Shown in pieces: positions 1 to 9,900 of a stretch of DNA of 64,000 nucleotides. The stretch covers positions 1-64,000 of the forward strand of contig JAJDCX010000082.1 in the NCBI GenBank assembly GCA_029260615.1. Reading direction: 5' to 3'. The DNA comes from Phycisphaeraceae bacterium. GTDB lineage: Bacteria; Planctomycetota; Phycisphaerae; Phycisphaerales; Phycisphaeraceae. The notes beneath the pieces were generated by a model that saw only the letters and a program-made list of their open reading frames with translations, did not search any database and was not told the origin of the DNA. The number at the start of each line of letters is the position of its first letter. Position 1 is the stretch's first letter. The position numbers and the translations under genes are program-made.

Positions 1-1566
1 ATCCAGTGCATCGGCGCGACGACCCTGGACGAATACCGCAAGTACATCGAGAAAGATGGCGCGCTGGAACGCCGCTTCCAGACGATCCTCGTCGAGCCAC
101 CGAATTCCAAAGATACCGTCAAGATCCTCATCGGCCTGCGCGACCGCTACGAGGCCCACCACCGCGTGCAGATCACCGACGCCGCGGTCGAGGCCGCCGT
201 CGAGCTGAGCAACCGCTACATCACCGCCCGGGTTCAGCCCGACAAGTCGATCGACGTGATCGACGAGGCAGGCGCACGCATCCGCCTCAAGAGCATGAGT
301 AAGCCCCCCAACCTCGCCGACATCGAAGAGCAGATCGAACGTCTGAGTATCGAGAAGGACGAGTCGGTTAAGGCCGCAGACTACGAACGCGCCGCCGAGC
401 TACGCGACCAGGCCGAAGGCCTACGACGCAAGAAAGAGACCATCCAAAAGGACTGGCGTGAAAAGGCCAAGGAAGTGGATGGCACGGTTGACGAGGAAGT
501 CGTCGCCGAGGTCGTCTCCAAGATGACCGGCATCCCCCTGACCCGGCTGGAAAAAGCCGAGTCCGAACGCCTCCTCAGGCTCGAAGACGACCTGCACAAG
601 ACCGTCGTCAGCCAGCAGGAGGCGATCACCACCGTCAGCAAGGCCATCCGCCGCGCACGCTCGGGACTCAAGGACCCGCGCCGGCCGATGGGCTCGTTCA
701 TCTTCGTCGGGCCGTCCGGCGTAGGCAAGACCCTCTTAAGCAAAGCACTCGCCGAGTTCATGTTCGGCGACGCCGACTCGCTGATCCGCATCGACATGTC
801 CGAGTACATGGAGAAGCACAACATCAGCCGACTCATCGGCGCCCCTCCCGGATATGTCGGCTACGAAGAGGGCGGTCAGCTAACCGAGCAGATCCGCCGT
901 CGCCCCTACGCAGTCGTACTTCTCGATGAAATCGAGAAGGCCCACCCCGACGTCTTCAACATGCTCCTGCAGATCATGGAAGAGGGCCAGCTCACCGACT
1001 CGTTCGGTCGACACGTCAGCTTCCGCAACGTCATCCTCATCATGACCTCCAACATCGGTGCCGAACTCATCAAGAACAAGGCCGGCTTCGGCTTCGCACA
1101 ACAAAAAGACGAAGAGTCCGACTACCAGAAGATGAAGAAGACGCTCCAGCAGGAGATCGAACGGCACTTCCGCCCCGAGTTCGTCAACCGCCTGGACGAC
1201 ATCATCGTCTTCCGCACACTCAACCGCGACGACCTCGTCGGCATCGTTGAGTTCGAGCTGAACAAGGTATTCAAACGCCTGGAAGACCGCGACATGTCGT
1301 TGGACCTGGACGCGACCGCCAAGGAATTCCTCATCGACAAGGGCTACAACCCCGACTTCGGTGCCCGCCCACTCCGCCGTGCCATCGAGCAGTACGTCGA
1401 AGACCCCATGAGTGACGCGATCCTCCGAGACGAGTTCAAGCCCGGCCAGGTCATCAAGATCACCCGCAAGGAGGAAGAGGACCACCTGACCTTTGATGCC
1501 ACCGACAAGCCCGCCAAGAAAACCGAGGACGAACCCGTCGCCCAGGCCGGTGCGGAAAGCACCTGA
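1..1566 (+). CDS. clpC: ATP-dependent Clp protease ATPase subunit ClpC (5' end missing)
   Basis: This is the C-terminal 521 residues of a two-AAA Clp/Hsp100 unfoldase, and it is open in frame from base 1. The sequence shows the end of the first AAA module ([21 protein letters not shown]), then a UVR-like middle segment ([13 protein letters not shown]). The second AAA module follows, with Walker A GPSGVGKT, Walker [14 protein letters not shown], a GYVG pore loop ([13 protein letters not shown]), and a C-terminal sensor region ending in [11 protein letters not shown]. The UVR segment and the absence of a long ClpB coiled coil favour ClpC. ClpC unfolds proteins for ClpP in the cytoplasm and often works with adaptors. 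The acidic tail after about window residue 490 is probably disordered. A strong terminator follows 30 bases downstream, so this is the last gene of its transcript. Confidence 0.93.
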   Translation: MQCIGATTLDEYRKYIEKDGALERRFQTILVEPPNSKDTVKILIGLRDRYEAHHRVQITDAAVEAAVELSNRYITARVQPDKSIDVIDEAGARIRLKSMSKPPNLADIEEQIERLSIEKDESVKAADYERAAELRDQAEGLRRKKETIQKDWREKAKEVDGTVDEEVVAEVVSKMTGIPLTRLEKAESERLLRLEDDLHKTVVSQQEAITTVSKAIRRARSGLKDPRRPMGSFIFVGPSGVGKTLLSKALAEFMFGDADSLIRIDMSEYMEKHNISRLIGAPPGYVGYEEGGQLTEQIRRRPYAVVLLDEIEKAHPDVFNMLLQIMEEGQLTDSFGRHVSFRNVILIMTSNIGAELIKNKAGFGFAQQKDEESDYQKMKKTLQQEIERHFRPEFVNRLDDIIVFRTLNRDDLVGIVEFELNKVFKRLEDRDMSLDLDATAKEFLIDKGYNPDFGARPLRRAIEQYVEDPMSDAILRDEFKPGQVIKITRKEEEDHLTFDATDKPAKKTEDEPVAQAGAEST

Positions 1567-1597
1567 CGGTAGACTTGCAATAATGACTCACCCCCGA

Positions 1598-1628
1598 AGC
1601 CCACGTTTTCAAAACGTGGGCTTTTTTT
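1598..1628 (+). terminator. Rho-independent terminator after clpC
   Basis: A 12-bp perfect stem (AGCCCACGTTTT paired with AAAACGTGGGCT) is followed directly by seven T on the plus strand. The core GCCCACGTT/AACGTGGGC recurs in two leftward terminators at 4621-4655 and 5610-5644. Confidence 0.9.
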
Positions 1629-1641
1629 ATGTGCAATCCCC

Positions 1642-2313
1642 TCAGGCCCCCGTCAACTCAAATAGCATTGTAAACGCGCTCTCGATCCGTCCCTGGATAA
1701 GCTCCGGCTTGATCCGTTTGCCGGTCTGAAACACAAACAACCACCCCCCACACACCTCGACATTCCCCGCATCACTACTCATATACGCATCGATAACACG
1801 GGCGTTGAACAGCCCCCGGATCGCCGCCTCGTCCGCACCACGCAGCAGATACTTCTTCGAGAACTGGGGAAACATATCGAAGTCGATGTCCTGATACCCA
1901 AACGCCTGCCCGATCTTGTGAAAGAAGTGCTCCCGCGCCAGCGTGAAGTCCGGCAAATCCGCCCCCCCAGCCGCAATCGCAACCACCGTTTGTAGCGCGG
2001 TCGACGAGTTCTTCCCCGACCCCGTCGTATACCGGTAGTCCAGCACCCGCACCCCCGAACCCTCGACCTCGCCGACCATCACATTCGTTATTCGCTTGCT
2101 GTGCCCCCGTTCAAACAACTCGATCTGGGGCAACCCGACTTCGCCGGGGGCGTCCACCTTCTGTGTAAATGTAAACCCATTAGCCTCCGCAAGCACACGC
2201 ATCGCTTCACGTCGCTTCTTCTCCTGACGGACCGAGTACACGATCGCAAACACAACCAACACCACGACCGTGATGATGAAGTAAGGGATCGGCGTGCCGA
2301 ACAGGCTCTGCAT
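1642..2313 (-). CDS. Hypothetical protein with N-terminal membrane anchor (copy A)
   Basis: I do not recognise the family. The 223-residue product has one hydrophobic helix near the N terminus (IITVVVLVVFAIVYSV), a short basic stretch (RQEKKRR), then a soluble domain of about 180 residues, presumably cytoplasmic. The ATG at 2313 was chosen over an upstream GTG at 2331 because it places the membrane helix close to the N terminus. The gene lies 74 bases downstream of the DUF4139-like gene and is probably co-transcribed with it. A distant paralogue sits at 4816-5508. Shared landmarks are a LP-(I/Q)-(L/I)-(D/E)-L segment after the helix, a DFxL segment in the middle, a (Y/S)LLRxxD segment, and GWLFV near the C terminus. 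I cannot assign a function. Confidence 0.75.
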   Translation of the reverse strand: MQSLFGTPIPYFIITVVVLVVFAIVYSVRQEKKRREAMRVLAEANGFTFTQKVDAPGEVGLPQIELFERGHSKRITNVMVGEVEGSGVRVLDYRYTTGSGKNSSTALQTVVAIAAGGADLPDFTLAREHFFHKIGQAFGYQDIDFDMFPQFSKKYLLRGADEAAIRGLFNARVIDAYMSSDAGNVEVCGGWLFVFQTGKRIKPELIQGRIESAFTMLFELTGA

Positions 2314-2386
2314 GAGACTTACTTTAACCACACCGAAATCACCTGCAAGCGGAGTTTCCAGCTCTCAGGCCGCCGCCCTCGGCCGG

Positions 2387-3991
2387 TTACCTTGCGTAGA
2401 AGCTGTACCGATACACAATCTTCACCGCCTGCTCACGTCCCGGGGGAACCTCGGCCTCCCACGTTAGCTTGCTGCGAGGATTCACCCGCCGAAGGCCGCT
2501 GGCGAGTTTCACTACCTCCGGCCCGCCGTCCGCGGACTCGACCTCGCCGCTGACCGCTTTGTTGATCTTTATCGTGACCGTCTCGTCTTTGTAGTTCGTG
2601 ATCGAGAGCGTCCCCTCGACCGTGACCCGGTCGTAGGTGCTCCCGTGGAACTTCTCCGCGTTGCGTATGCGATCGACCTCGACCTCGTTCTGTTGCGCAT
2701 CGATCGAGATCGCTTGGGTGATTTTCAGAACGCTTGTCCCGCTGGGCGGCGTGAAGTTGAGCATGTCCTGCCCAAGCACCCGCCCGTCCTTGACCGTCAT
2801 CCCCGGCGCGGTGGTCCAGGGCTGATCGGTCGTATTGGTCAGTTCCAGCGAGTGCCACACATCTTGAGGCGATTCATCAGAACCCTGATATCGGTCCCGC
2901 TCATCGATGTAGTCACCGATGTCCCACGTGTAGACGTCCCGACAGGGCACGTCTGCGGAAAACATCGGGAAGTAGCCGCGTTCGTCCTTGGCAAGTGTGA
3001 CATCACCGAGCTGGTAGAAGTAGAGGTCTTCCGTATCTTCGCCCGCGATCGGCTTGTAGGTGTCGTAATCGGATCCTTCGGAATCCCCGAATATTCCGCC
3101 ACCGCCACCGCCGTAGCGCCTGGAATTGCTGGGTGGTGTCTCGTAGTCAACCTCGCCCGACTGCAGCAGCTCGAGCAGGTCATCCAAAGACCGCCAGCTC
3201 ATCGCGGACGGCGCTCCGGCGAACCGCAGGTTCGGGAACCCCGCGATCAACTCTACGTCCACATTATCCAGGTCCATCAGGTCGTTGACGATGACCGCCT
3301 TACAGGTCAGCCGGGCCTGGCCTTCTTCCAGCAGCTCCAATACATAGCTGGGCGACCACGCAATCCCCTGCGCGAGGTAGCCCATTTTCAGCCCCGTGCC
3401 ATCGCCATCGGCTTTGGCGGCATCAAACTTCAGAACCTGCTGTGACTCCTTCTCTGGCAGGGTCGTATTCCAACCACCGCTCTCAAACCGGGCGGCGTCG
3501 ACCAAGTCCAGATCAAGCACCATGGTGCCTTCGTCGGTCTGAAAGAAGAAGATGCCGGTGTCTTCCAGGTACCATTCACGATTTTCCGCCGAGACTTCAT
3601 CGGAGTCCGGTGGCTCGATCAGTTTCCCACTGATCCAGCCCTCCCCTCTACTCATACGGATTGTGACCGGCTGGCCTACATTCGCTAGCAGCAACTCCCT
3701 CACAGTCGTCACGAGGATGGGTTCAACACGATCGATCTCGGTGCTGATAATCTGATCGAGCTTCAGCCCGCCATCCCAGGACAGCCACAGGCTCCCGTAT
3801 CGCGCATCTGGGGCCGGGAGTTGATACTGCCCGGGGCCAGGCACCTGGGTACGGCTGGTCACCATCGCCAGCCCGTTCTTGAACATCGAAACCCGGACAG
3901 GCTCGACGTCCAGGATCGTGGGTTCTGCGAACGTCACATGTGACGTGACAAACAACACAGTTGCGATCGTCAGAGACAGGCACGGCTTCAT
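2387..3991 (-). CDS. Secreted DUF4139-like protein
   Basis: The 534-residue protein begins with a clear signal peptide (MKPCLSLTIATVLFVTSHVTFA) and so is exported. The ATG at 3991 is preceded by GGGAG at good spacing; an upstream in-frame start at 4030 would put residues in front of the signal peptide. The central part (GYLAQGIAWSPSYVLEL, then VELIAGFPNLRF) matches my memory of DUF4139-type proteins, which are beta-rich and of unknown function. A Gly-rich linker (RRYGGGGGGIFGDSEG) interrupts the middle. The C terminus ends KIVYRYSFYAR. The same ending, diverged, is found as an isolated fragment at 5515-5577. The gene lies between the zinc-ribbon membrane protein gene and copy A. Confidence 0.7.
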   Translation of the reverse strand: MKPCLSLTIATVLFVTSHVTFAEPTILDVEPVRVSMFKNGLAMVTSRTQVPGPGQYQLPAPDARYGSLWLSWDGGLKLDQIISTEIDRVEPILVTTVRELLLANVGQPVTIRMSRGEGWISGKLIEPPDSDEVSAENREWYLEDTGIFFFQTDEGTMVLDLDLVDAARFESGGWNTTLPEKESQQVLKFDAAKADGDGTGLKMGYLAQGIAWSPSYVLELLEEGQARLTCKAVIVNDLMDLDNVDVELIAGFPNLRFAGAPSAMSWRSLDDLLELLQSGEVDYETPPSNSRRYGGGGGGIFGDSEGSDYDTYKPIAGEDTEDLYFYQLGDVTLAKDERGYFPMFSADVPCRDVYTWDIGDYIDERDRYQGSDESPQDVWHSLELTNTTDQPWTTAPGMTVKDGRVLGQDMLNFTPPSGTSVLKITQAISIDAQQNEVEVDRIRNAEKFHGSTYDRVTVEGTLSITNYKDETVTIKINKAVSGEVESADGGPEVVKLASGLRRVNPRSKLTWEAEVPPGREQAVKIVYRYSFYAR

Positions 3992-4048
3992 GGTTTGGCT
4001 CCCGGTTGAGGGTGTTACAAATCTACACAACTTACATTCTACTACGTC

Positions 4049-4603
4049 TCACTCCCCACCGAGCTCGGCCCGCTGCTCGGTGATCGTCGCATAAAGCTGG
4101 TCCAGCGTATACGCCGCGCCGCACTCCGGGCACTTTGCTTCACGCAGCCCCGTGAGGTTGTAGCCACAGTCCGGGCAGGCGACCGCGTGGGTCCCCAGTT
4201 GGCGGAGGCGTTCGCCGCGCTCCTCGGCATTTTCACGCCAGATGATGGCTGTGCCGATCAGCCAGTTGACGACCCAGGCGAGTGTGCCGACGAAGATGCC
4301 TTGATCTCTTGCAGCGTAACGGGCGAGATCAGTGATCAACCAGAAGATCATGCCGGCCAGAAAAAGACCAACGGGTAACAGGCCGATCGTCAGCGTCATC
4401 CGACGGACGGACCAACGCACGGTACGATGCCAGATCACCACCCAACTCGCAGCGATATAGGCGCAGCAGATGATTCCGGCCCAGAAAAAGGCGGGCAGAT
4501 CGTTGTAATGATCCTCGACGTACAACCAGACCGGGAAGTACACCACCACCGCGCCCATCAGCACCCCAAAGCACGTCAGCAGTCGTGAGATCGTCGCGGG
4601 CAT
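4049..4603 (-). CDS. Membrane protein with C-terminal zinc ribbon
   Basis: The 184-residue protein has about four hydrophobic helices in the first 125 residues (for example VLMGAVVVYFPVWLYV, FFWAGIICCAYIAASWVVIW, LTIGLLPVGLFLAGMIFWLI). A cytoplasmic tail with a CxxC-x(12)-CxxC zinc ribbon follows (CPDCGYNLTGLREAKCPECG). This ribbon ending is common in planctomycete membrane proteins of unknown function. The next leftward gene starts 58 bases downstream, consistent with an operon with the DUF4139-like gene and copy A. Immediately upstream lies the displaced asd terminator at 4621-4655, so transcription must start between that hairpin and 4603, or read through it. Confidence 0.75.
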   Translation of the reverse strand: MPATISRLLTCFGVLMGAVVVYFPVWLYVEDHYNDLPAFFWAGIICCAYIAASWVVIWHRTVRWSVRRMTLTIGLLPVGLFLAGMIFWLITDLARYAARDQGIFVGTLAWVVNWLIGTAIIWRENAEERGERLRQLGTHAVACPDCGYNLTGLREAKCPECGAAYTLDQLYATITEQRAELGGE

Positions 4604-4620
4604 GGTTAATATGCTAACCC

Positions 4621-4655
4621 AAAAAAGAAGCCCACGTTCGATGAACGTGGGCCTC
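4621..4655 (-). terminator. Leftward terminator belonging to the duplicated asd 3' end
   Basis: A 10-bp perfect stem (GCCCACGTTC/GAACGTGGGC, loop GAT) with an A-run at 4621-4626 reads as a T-run on the minus strand. It is nearly identical to the hairpin downstream of intact asd (5610-5644), including the flanking AATATGCTAACCC. Confidence 0.85.
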
Positions 4656-4689
4656 AGGGATACTAGGTTGTACCAAATTCAATGCCAGC

Positions 4690-4815
<126 letters not shown>

Positions 4816-5508
4816 CTAGAAGATATCTATCTTTTCCAGCTCATTAGCGAAAGTAAACCCTCGCTCGACCCGTTGCACTATTTCTCGACGTGCGGTTGAG
4901 CCTCTTGATTGGGGGCGGTACACGAAGAGCCATCCTGAATGATGCTCTATGTTACATTTCTGCAAAGCGCCAAATGCTTTAATGAAACGATCGGTCAGGA
5001 GAGCGGATACGGCAGCCGGATCATCACTGCGAAGTAGATACAGGCTGGTTAGATTCCAACAGTGCTCAAACTCAAGCCCCTTGATATTCTCTCCCCCATC
5101 AACCCTATCAAGATAACCATCCTTGTATATAAGTGAGAAGTCCGGGATGCGAACCGTCGATGTTTGTATGGCAATTATTGTGACGGTCTGTATGTTGTCT
5201 CGGCCATAATATCCCGAGCAGAAGACATCGAATATCCAAATAGATCGAGATTCGGATTCATGTTTGAGGATATTGGAGACGTTGCACGGACCTGCATCAC
5301 GGTACAGATCGAGAATCGGCAATCCTAGTTCATCAGGCGTGCGATTGTCGGGGTCAAGCAGCATTCCTAGTTCTTTTGCCAAACTCGACATCTCGCTTAA
5401 GCGATGAGATCGCTCCCACTTCCATATGCAGTAGCCTGCTGCCAACAGGAGGATGGTGGCACCGAGTAATCCAAACAATACGATGAACGTGACTAATACA
5501 GGATGCAT
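4816..5508 (-). CDS. Hypothetical protein with N-terminal membrane anchor (copy B, diverged paralogue)
   Basis: The 230-residue product starts with a long hydrophobic helix (LVTFIVLFGLLGATILLLAAGY) and a basic WKWERSHR stretch, then a soluble domain. It resembles the product of 1642-2313 in layout and in scattered motifs (LPILDLYRDAG, IPDFSLIYKDG, YLLRSDDPAAV, SGWLFVYRP), but similarity is low, so the two are old paralogues. Base composition is visibly more AT-rich than in the neighbours. The gene sits exactly between a duplicated asd tail and the intact asd terminator, next to a remnant of a DUF4139-like gene end. That suggests it arrived as a cassette from a related A-B gene pair. Function unknown. 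Confidence 0.7.
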   Translation of the reverse strand: MHPVLVTFIVLFGLLGATILLLAAGYCIWKWERSHRLSEMSSLAKELGMLLDPDNRTPDELGLPILDLYRDAGPCNVSNILKHESESRSIWIFDVFCSGYYGRDNIQTVTIIAIQTSTVRIPDFSLIYKDGYLDRVDGGENIKGLEFEHCWNLTSLYLLRSDDPAAVSALLTDRFIKAFGALQKCNIEHHSGWLFVYRPQSRGSTARREIVQRVERGFTFANELEKIDIF

Positions 5509-5514
5509 TGTAAA

Positions 5515-5577
5515 TTACCGCGTGTAGAAACTGCACCGATAAGTGATCTTGGTTGCGTTATCCTTTCTGGGTTCGGC
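5515..5577 (-). pseudogene. Remnant of the 3' end of a DUF4139-like gene
   Basis: The minus strand reads AEPRKDNATKITYRCSFYTR then stop. It aligns with the end of the 2387-3991 product (GREQAVKIVYRYSFYAR). The order, remnant end followed by a copy-A-like gene, is the same as at 2387/2313. No upstream coding part remains before the asd terminator at 5610. Confidence 0.75.
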
Positions 5578-5609
5578 GTTCGCAGTGGATATGACGAATA
5601 TGCTAACCC

Positions 5610-5644
5610 AAAAAAGAGGCCCACGTTCGACGAACGTGGGCCTC
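5610..5644 (-). terminator. Leftward terminator of asd
   Basis: A perfect 14-bp stem (GAGGCCCACGTTCG/CGAACGTGGGCCTC) is followed on the minus strand by a T-run (A-run at 5610-5615). It lies 35 bases beyond the asd stop. Confidence 0.9.
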
Positions 5645-5678
5645 AATAAATAGGTGGTATTCAGTCCGAGCCTGGATA

Positions 5679-6767
5679 TTACAGCAACAATTCCGCGATC
5701 TGGATCGCGTTCAACGCTGCGCCCTTGCGGATCTGGTCGCCGCAGCAGAACAGGTCCAGCCCCACGTCCTCCGGCTGGCTGATGTCTCGGCGGATACGTC
5801 CCACAAAAACATCATCCTTCCCCGAAGCATCCAACGGCGTCGGGAAACGGTTGTCGCCACGGTCGTCGATCAGGCTCACGCCCGGCGCATCCTTTAACAA
5901 AGCCTTGGCTTCGCTTTCCGACAACGGCTTCTCGAATGTCAGGTTAATGCTCTCCGCATGCGCACGCATGATCGGCACACGCACACAAGTCGCGGTGATA
6001 GCAGATCGCCCCCCGGTTGCATCGCTGGGTTGCTCCCAGATCTTGTGCGTCTCGTGGACCATCTTCATCTCCTCCTGGTTATACCCGTTGTCCCCCATCG
6101 GGGAGTTATGGCTAAACAGGTTGAAGGCGTACTGGAACGGGAAGACCTCCATCGTCACCGGGTCGCCCGCCAAGACCTCGCGGGTCTGCTGTTCAAGTTC
6201 CGCCATCGCCGCCGCGCCCGCACCACTCGCCGCTTGGTATGTGCTGACAACCATCCGCTTTACGTTCGCAGCGCGATGCAACGGCGTGACAGCCATGAGC
6301 ATGATGATCGTCGAGCAGTTGGGGTTGGCGATGATCCCGCCCTTGCCCAGCTCGATGCCTTTGACCGCATCGGGATTAACTTCGGGCACGACCAACGGCA
6401 CACCATCGGTCATGCGGAAGGCAGAGGAGTTATCAACGACGGTTGCCCCCGCATCACTCGCGGCGTGCGCGAACTTCTTGCTCTGCGCCCCGCCCGCACT
6501 GAACAACGCCAGGTCCACGCCCTTGAAGCTGTCTTCGGTCAGCTCTTCAACGGTGTAGGTCTTGCCCTTGAAGTCGATGCTCTTGCCCGCGCTGCGTGAC
6601 GAGGCGAGCATCTTCAGTTCGCCGATCGGGAAGTCACGCTCCGCCAGCAGCTTGAGGAACTCCTGGCCGACCGCCCCGGTGACACCTGCGATTGCAACGT
6701 TCGGGGCGCTAAGACGTGCGGCAGAGCCTTGGCCTGCCTGGCTGGACGGTTTTGCGGGGGATGACAT
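5679..6767 (-). CDS. asd: Aspartate-semialdehyde dehydrogenase
   Basis: The 362-residue enzyme reduces L-aspartyl-4-phosphate to aspartate semialdehyde with NADPH, the branch point for lysine/diaminopimelate, threonine and methionine. The sequence shows the nucleotide-binding start VAIAGVTGAVGQEFLKLL after a Ser/Pro/Gln-rich extension of about 20 residues, the catalytic cysteine in NPNCSTI, and the RVPIMRAHAE segment with the active-site histidine. Length is slightly above the usual 340 because of that extension. The start is supported by GGAGC upstream of the ATG. Monocistronic, with its own terminator. The last 111 bases plus terminator are repeated at 4613-4800. Confidence 0.95.
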   Translation of the reverse strand: MSSPAKPSSQAGQGSAARLSAPNVAIAGVTGAVGQEFLKLLAERDFPIGELKMLASSRSAGKSIDFKGKTYTVEELTEDSFKGVDLALFSAGGAQSKKFAHAASDAGATVVDNSSAFRMTDGVPLVVPEVNPDAVKGIELGKGGIIANPNCSTIIMLMAVTPLHRAANVKRMVVSTYQAASGAGAAAMAELEQQTREVLAGDPVTMEVFPFQYAFNLFSHNSPMGDNGYNQEEMKMVHETHKIWEQPSDATGGRSAITATCVRVPIMRAHAESINLTFEKPLSESEAKALLKDAPGVSLIDDRGDNRFPTPLDASGKDDVFVGRIRRDISQPEDVGLDLFCCGDQIRKGAALNAIQIAELLL

Positions 6768-6803
6768 CGGTCTTGCTCCAAAAAATCGAATCTATGAAAA
6801 AGT

Positions 6804-6825
6804 CTCGGCGTGGTTACCCGCCGAG
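6804..6825. other. Hairpin in the asd / PQQ-protein divergent spacer
   Basis: A 7-bp perfect stem (CTCGGCG/CGCCGAG, 8-base loop) lies just upstream of asd. It is followed by a G-run repeat at about 6847-6875 (CCGGGGGGAA, CCGGGGGGAGA, CCGGGGG) flanked by GCAGAT and ATCTGC. This is possible leader or operator structure. No T-run and no match to a lysine riboswitch that I can see. Confidence 0.35.
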
Positions 6826-6950
6826 CCCCTGATTATAGCAGATAACCGGGGGGAATCCGGGGGGAGACCGGGGGTGATCTGCCGCATAAACAGATGCAAG
6901 CTGAGCCGTTGGGCGTGCGTGAGCCAGCGGGGGGGCCTAGAATCCAACAA

Positions 6951-9900
6951 ATGATCTTAGCCCGTGGTCGAATCTGGTTGGCTTTGGGGATGCTGTGCTT
7001 CGGCGGTTCGTGGCTGTGGGCGCAGCCGGTGGTCCCGGTAGCGGTGGGGGGGCAGGCGAAGGCTTCAGTCAGGCAACCGGTCTACATCGAGGATTCCCTT
7101 GTCGCCCAAGACCTGGCGGACGAAGCGTTGGAGCTGCGAGATCAAAACCGATTCGCCGACGCCGCCCAGAAGCTTCGGCGTGTGGTGGATGAATACCCAT
7201 TTAAGCTGATGCCCACGGACGAGGGAAGCTATACCGACGCCGTCCTGTGGGTCCGCGCCGAGTTGCAAGCCGATGACCGTTTGCTCAATGCATACCGATC
7301 GTTGTACGGCCCAACCGCGGAGCGCGAGGTGGCATTGGCGATGCCCACCACCACCAAACCGATCGACACGCAGGCTCTTCACCGTGTCTTGATGCGCTAC
7401 GCCTTGACCGAGGCGGGATTGGACGCCGCCCTTGCGCTGGGTGCGTACCACCTGGAACGCGCGGAGGGCGGGGATGCGTCGGCGGTGTTGGACGGTTTAC
7501 AAGGCCACCCGGACCTCCCAGCCCACGGGGGCCGATACCACTTTCAGCGTGCATTGGCTGCGCTATTGCTATCCGACACCGCTGAATACGAAGCGCACCG
7601 ACAATCTCTTCATGAACTCGACGACGAATCCAGCCTCAGCGAGTTGGATGCCCTGGCAAACCGCACACTCCCGCCGCTGCGTTTCCAACACGACCCAGCC
7701 GGGCGTCTGCCGATCGGATCACGCCTTCCGGCATCTCTGGACTCCCCGCTCTGGGAGGTTAAGTTTGATCAAAGCCTGGCGGGCGTGGCAACGAATCGCC
7801 CCAACCTGCGCGGCGTGCCTCAGGGGCAGTCTCCGCTTCGGTTCGTCCCAAGCGGAGATGCGACCCGTGTCTATTTGAATCTCGGTGATAAGGTGACCGC
7901 CTACGACCGCGCCTCGGGCTGGCGTCTCTGGGAGGTGACCGACGTCCCCGCTTCGCGCACCGATCGGGTGGCACTGGCGACATCCTGGGCCCGTCTCACC
8001 GGGCCGCGCGGCGTGTTAGCAGTGGGGGGCCGAGCGTTTGCGGTACTAGGTTGGTCAAACCCCAGACAGAACCGGCCCGCCCAGGCCACCGCAGGTGTGT
8101 CACTTGTGGGGATCAACGCCACAGACGGCCGGGACATCTGGCGCATCCGTCCCGAAGAGCTGGATCAATCCCTTCAGCGGGCTTCGTTTGACGGCACACC
8201 CATCGGCGGCGACGGAAGAATCTACACGCTGGTCAAGCGTGTGCAGGTCTCGGGCTTGCATGACCTGTACCTCACCGCCGTGAACGAAACCGACGGCAGC
8301 CTGATATGGCGCAGGCATATCTCAAGCAGCTCCACACAGGGCAACTACATCACCGGCTCATCGGCACGGATGGTGTTACACGCCGGCCTGGTCTATGTCA
8401 GCGACAACCGTGGTGCCGTCTGCGCCTTGGATGGCCGGACCGGGACGATGCGCTGGCTGACGCTCCTGCCGGACGCCGGGATTATTAATTCGGTCGCGAG
8501 GCGTGCGATGTTGCCTTTCAAAGACCTGCCCGCTCCCGTGCTTGTCCAGGCGGGGTTGCTTGTCCCCCCGGTCATCGGCAGCAACAAGCACATCTTGCTT
8601 GATGTGAATACCGGCCGTGTGCTGCGAGAGCTAATCGGGGGCGACTGGCAGAACGTGCAGGTCTGCTACTCCGCCGGTGGAAACGTGCTGGGTGTCGGCC
8701 AAGGGGTGACGTGTTTTGATGGCCGCACACTTCAGCCGCGTTGGCACACACCCCTTGAGCCGGGCAAATTCGGCACGTTGCTTGGCAGGCCGGGGATTGA
8801 TCTGAACATGACGGCGGCATCCCTCGCAGACCCGACGTCCAAAGGCCAAGCCTTGCAGATCGTTCACGACGCCGACCCATCCGCCCGGGGCTTGATCGTG
8901 CTGAACACGCAGCACCGCTTGGTTGCCATGACATTGAATGATGGCCAGATCGTGGCGGACCAGCCGCTTACTTCCCCGGGCAACGTGATGCTCACCCCAA
9001 GCCAGGTGGTGATCGCCAGTGCCGACAGCCTTTACGGCTTTACAGACTGGCTCTTTGCGCACGACCAACTCACATCCCGGGCTACGCAAGACCCGTCCAA
9101 CCCCCAGCCCGGGTTGTCCCTCGCCCGGCTGGCGCTGCGCACCGGGCACGAGCCGGCGGTGTTGGAAGGTGTCGATCTGGCGTTGTCTTCACTAAGCGAA
9201 TCCTTGGACGATCCTAACGAAGGTGACGCTCGACAGCACCGGGTGTTTGGGCTTCTTAGAGAGATCAACGACCCGTCCAGCGGCGCGAGTGTCCAACTAC
9301 GCGGTGAATTATTAAATCGTATGGCCACCACGGCCACCACCCCCGGCCAGGAGGTCGCCTACCAACTGACAAAAGGGCTCTACCTCCAGGAACGTGGCGA
9401 CCCCGAACGCGCAGCCGAACACTACCAGGCCGTCCTGGCCGACCGTTCCTTGGCCGTCGAACTCTACACCGTCGGCCGAGGTTCGATCCGTGCCGGGGTC
9501 GAAGCGCATCGCCTGCTCAAAGCATTGATCCAAACACACGGCCGAGAAGTCTACACGCCTTACGACCTCCTGGCCGAACACGAACTCATCGAGCTACAGG
9601 CACATGGTGTCCGCGAGGCGCAGCGCTACACCGACCTGGCAGACCGGTACCCCCTTGCGCTTTGTGCAAACCAGGCACGGACTTTCGCGGCCGACCTCTA
9701 CGAGCAAGCGGGCCAGGGGATGGCGGCGCTCCGGCAACTACAGGTTGTATATCTCAACACCGCTTCGATCGACGGATTATCCCAGGTCGCCGGCCGGATC
9801 GCGCAGATGTACCTGCAGCAGGACCACCCCGCACTGACCCGTCGCTGGCTGCGCAGAGTAAACCGCGAACACTCAGGGCTGGTCCTGCTCAGGGATGACC

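Noticed and set aside
6768-6950. Lysine riboswitch upstream of asd
   Set aside because: A hairpin is present, but the spacer is too short and lacks the multi-helix core of a lysine riboswitch.
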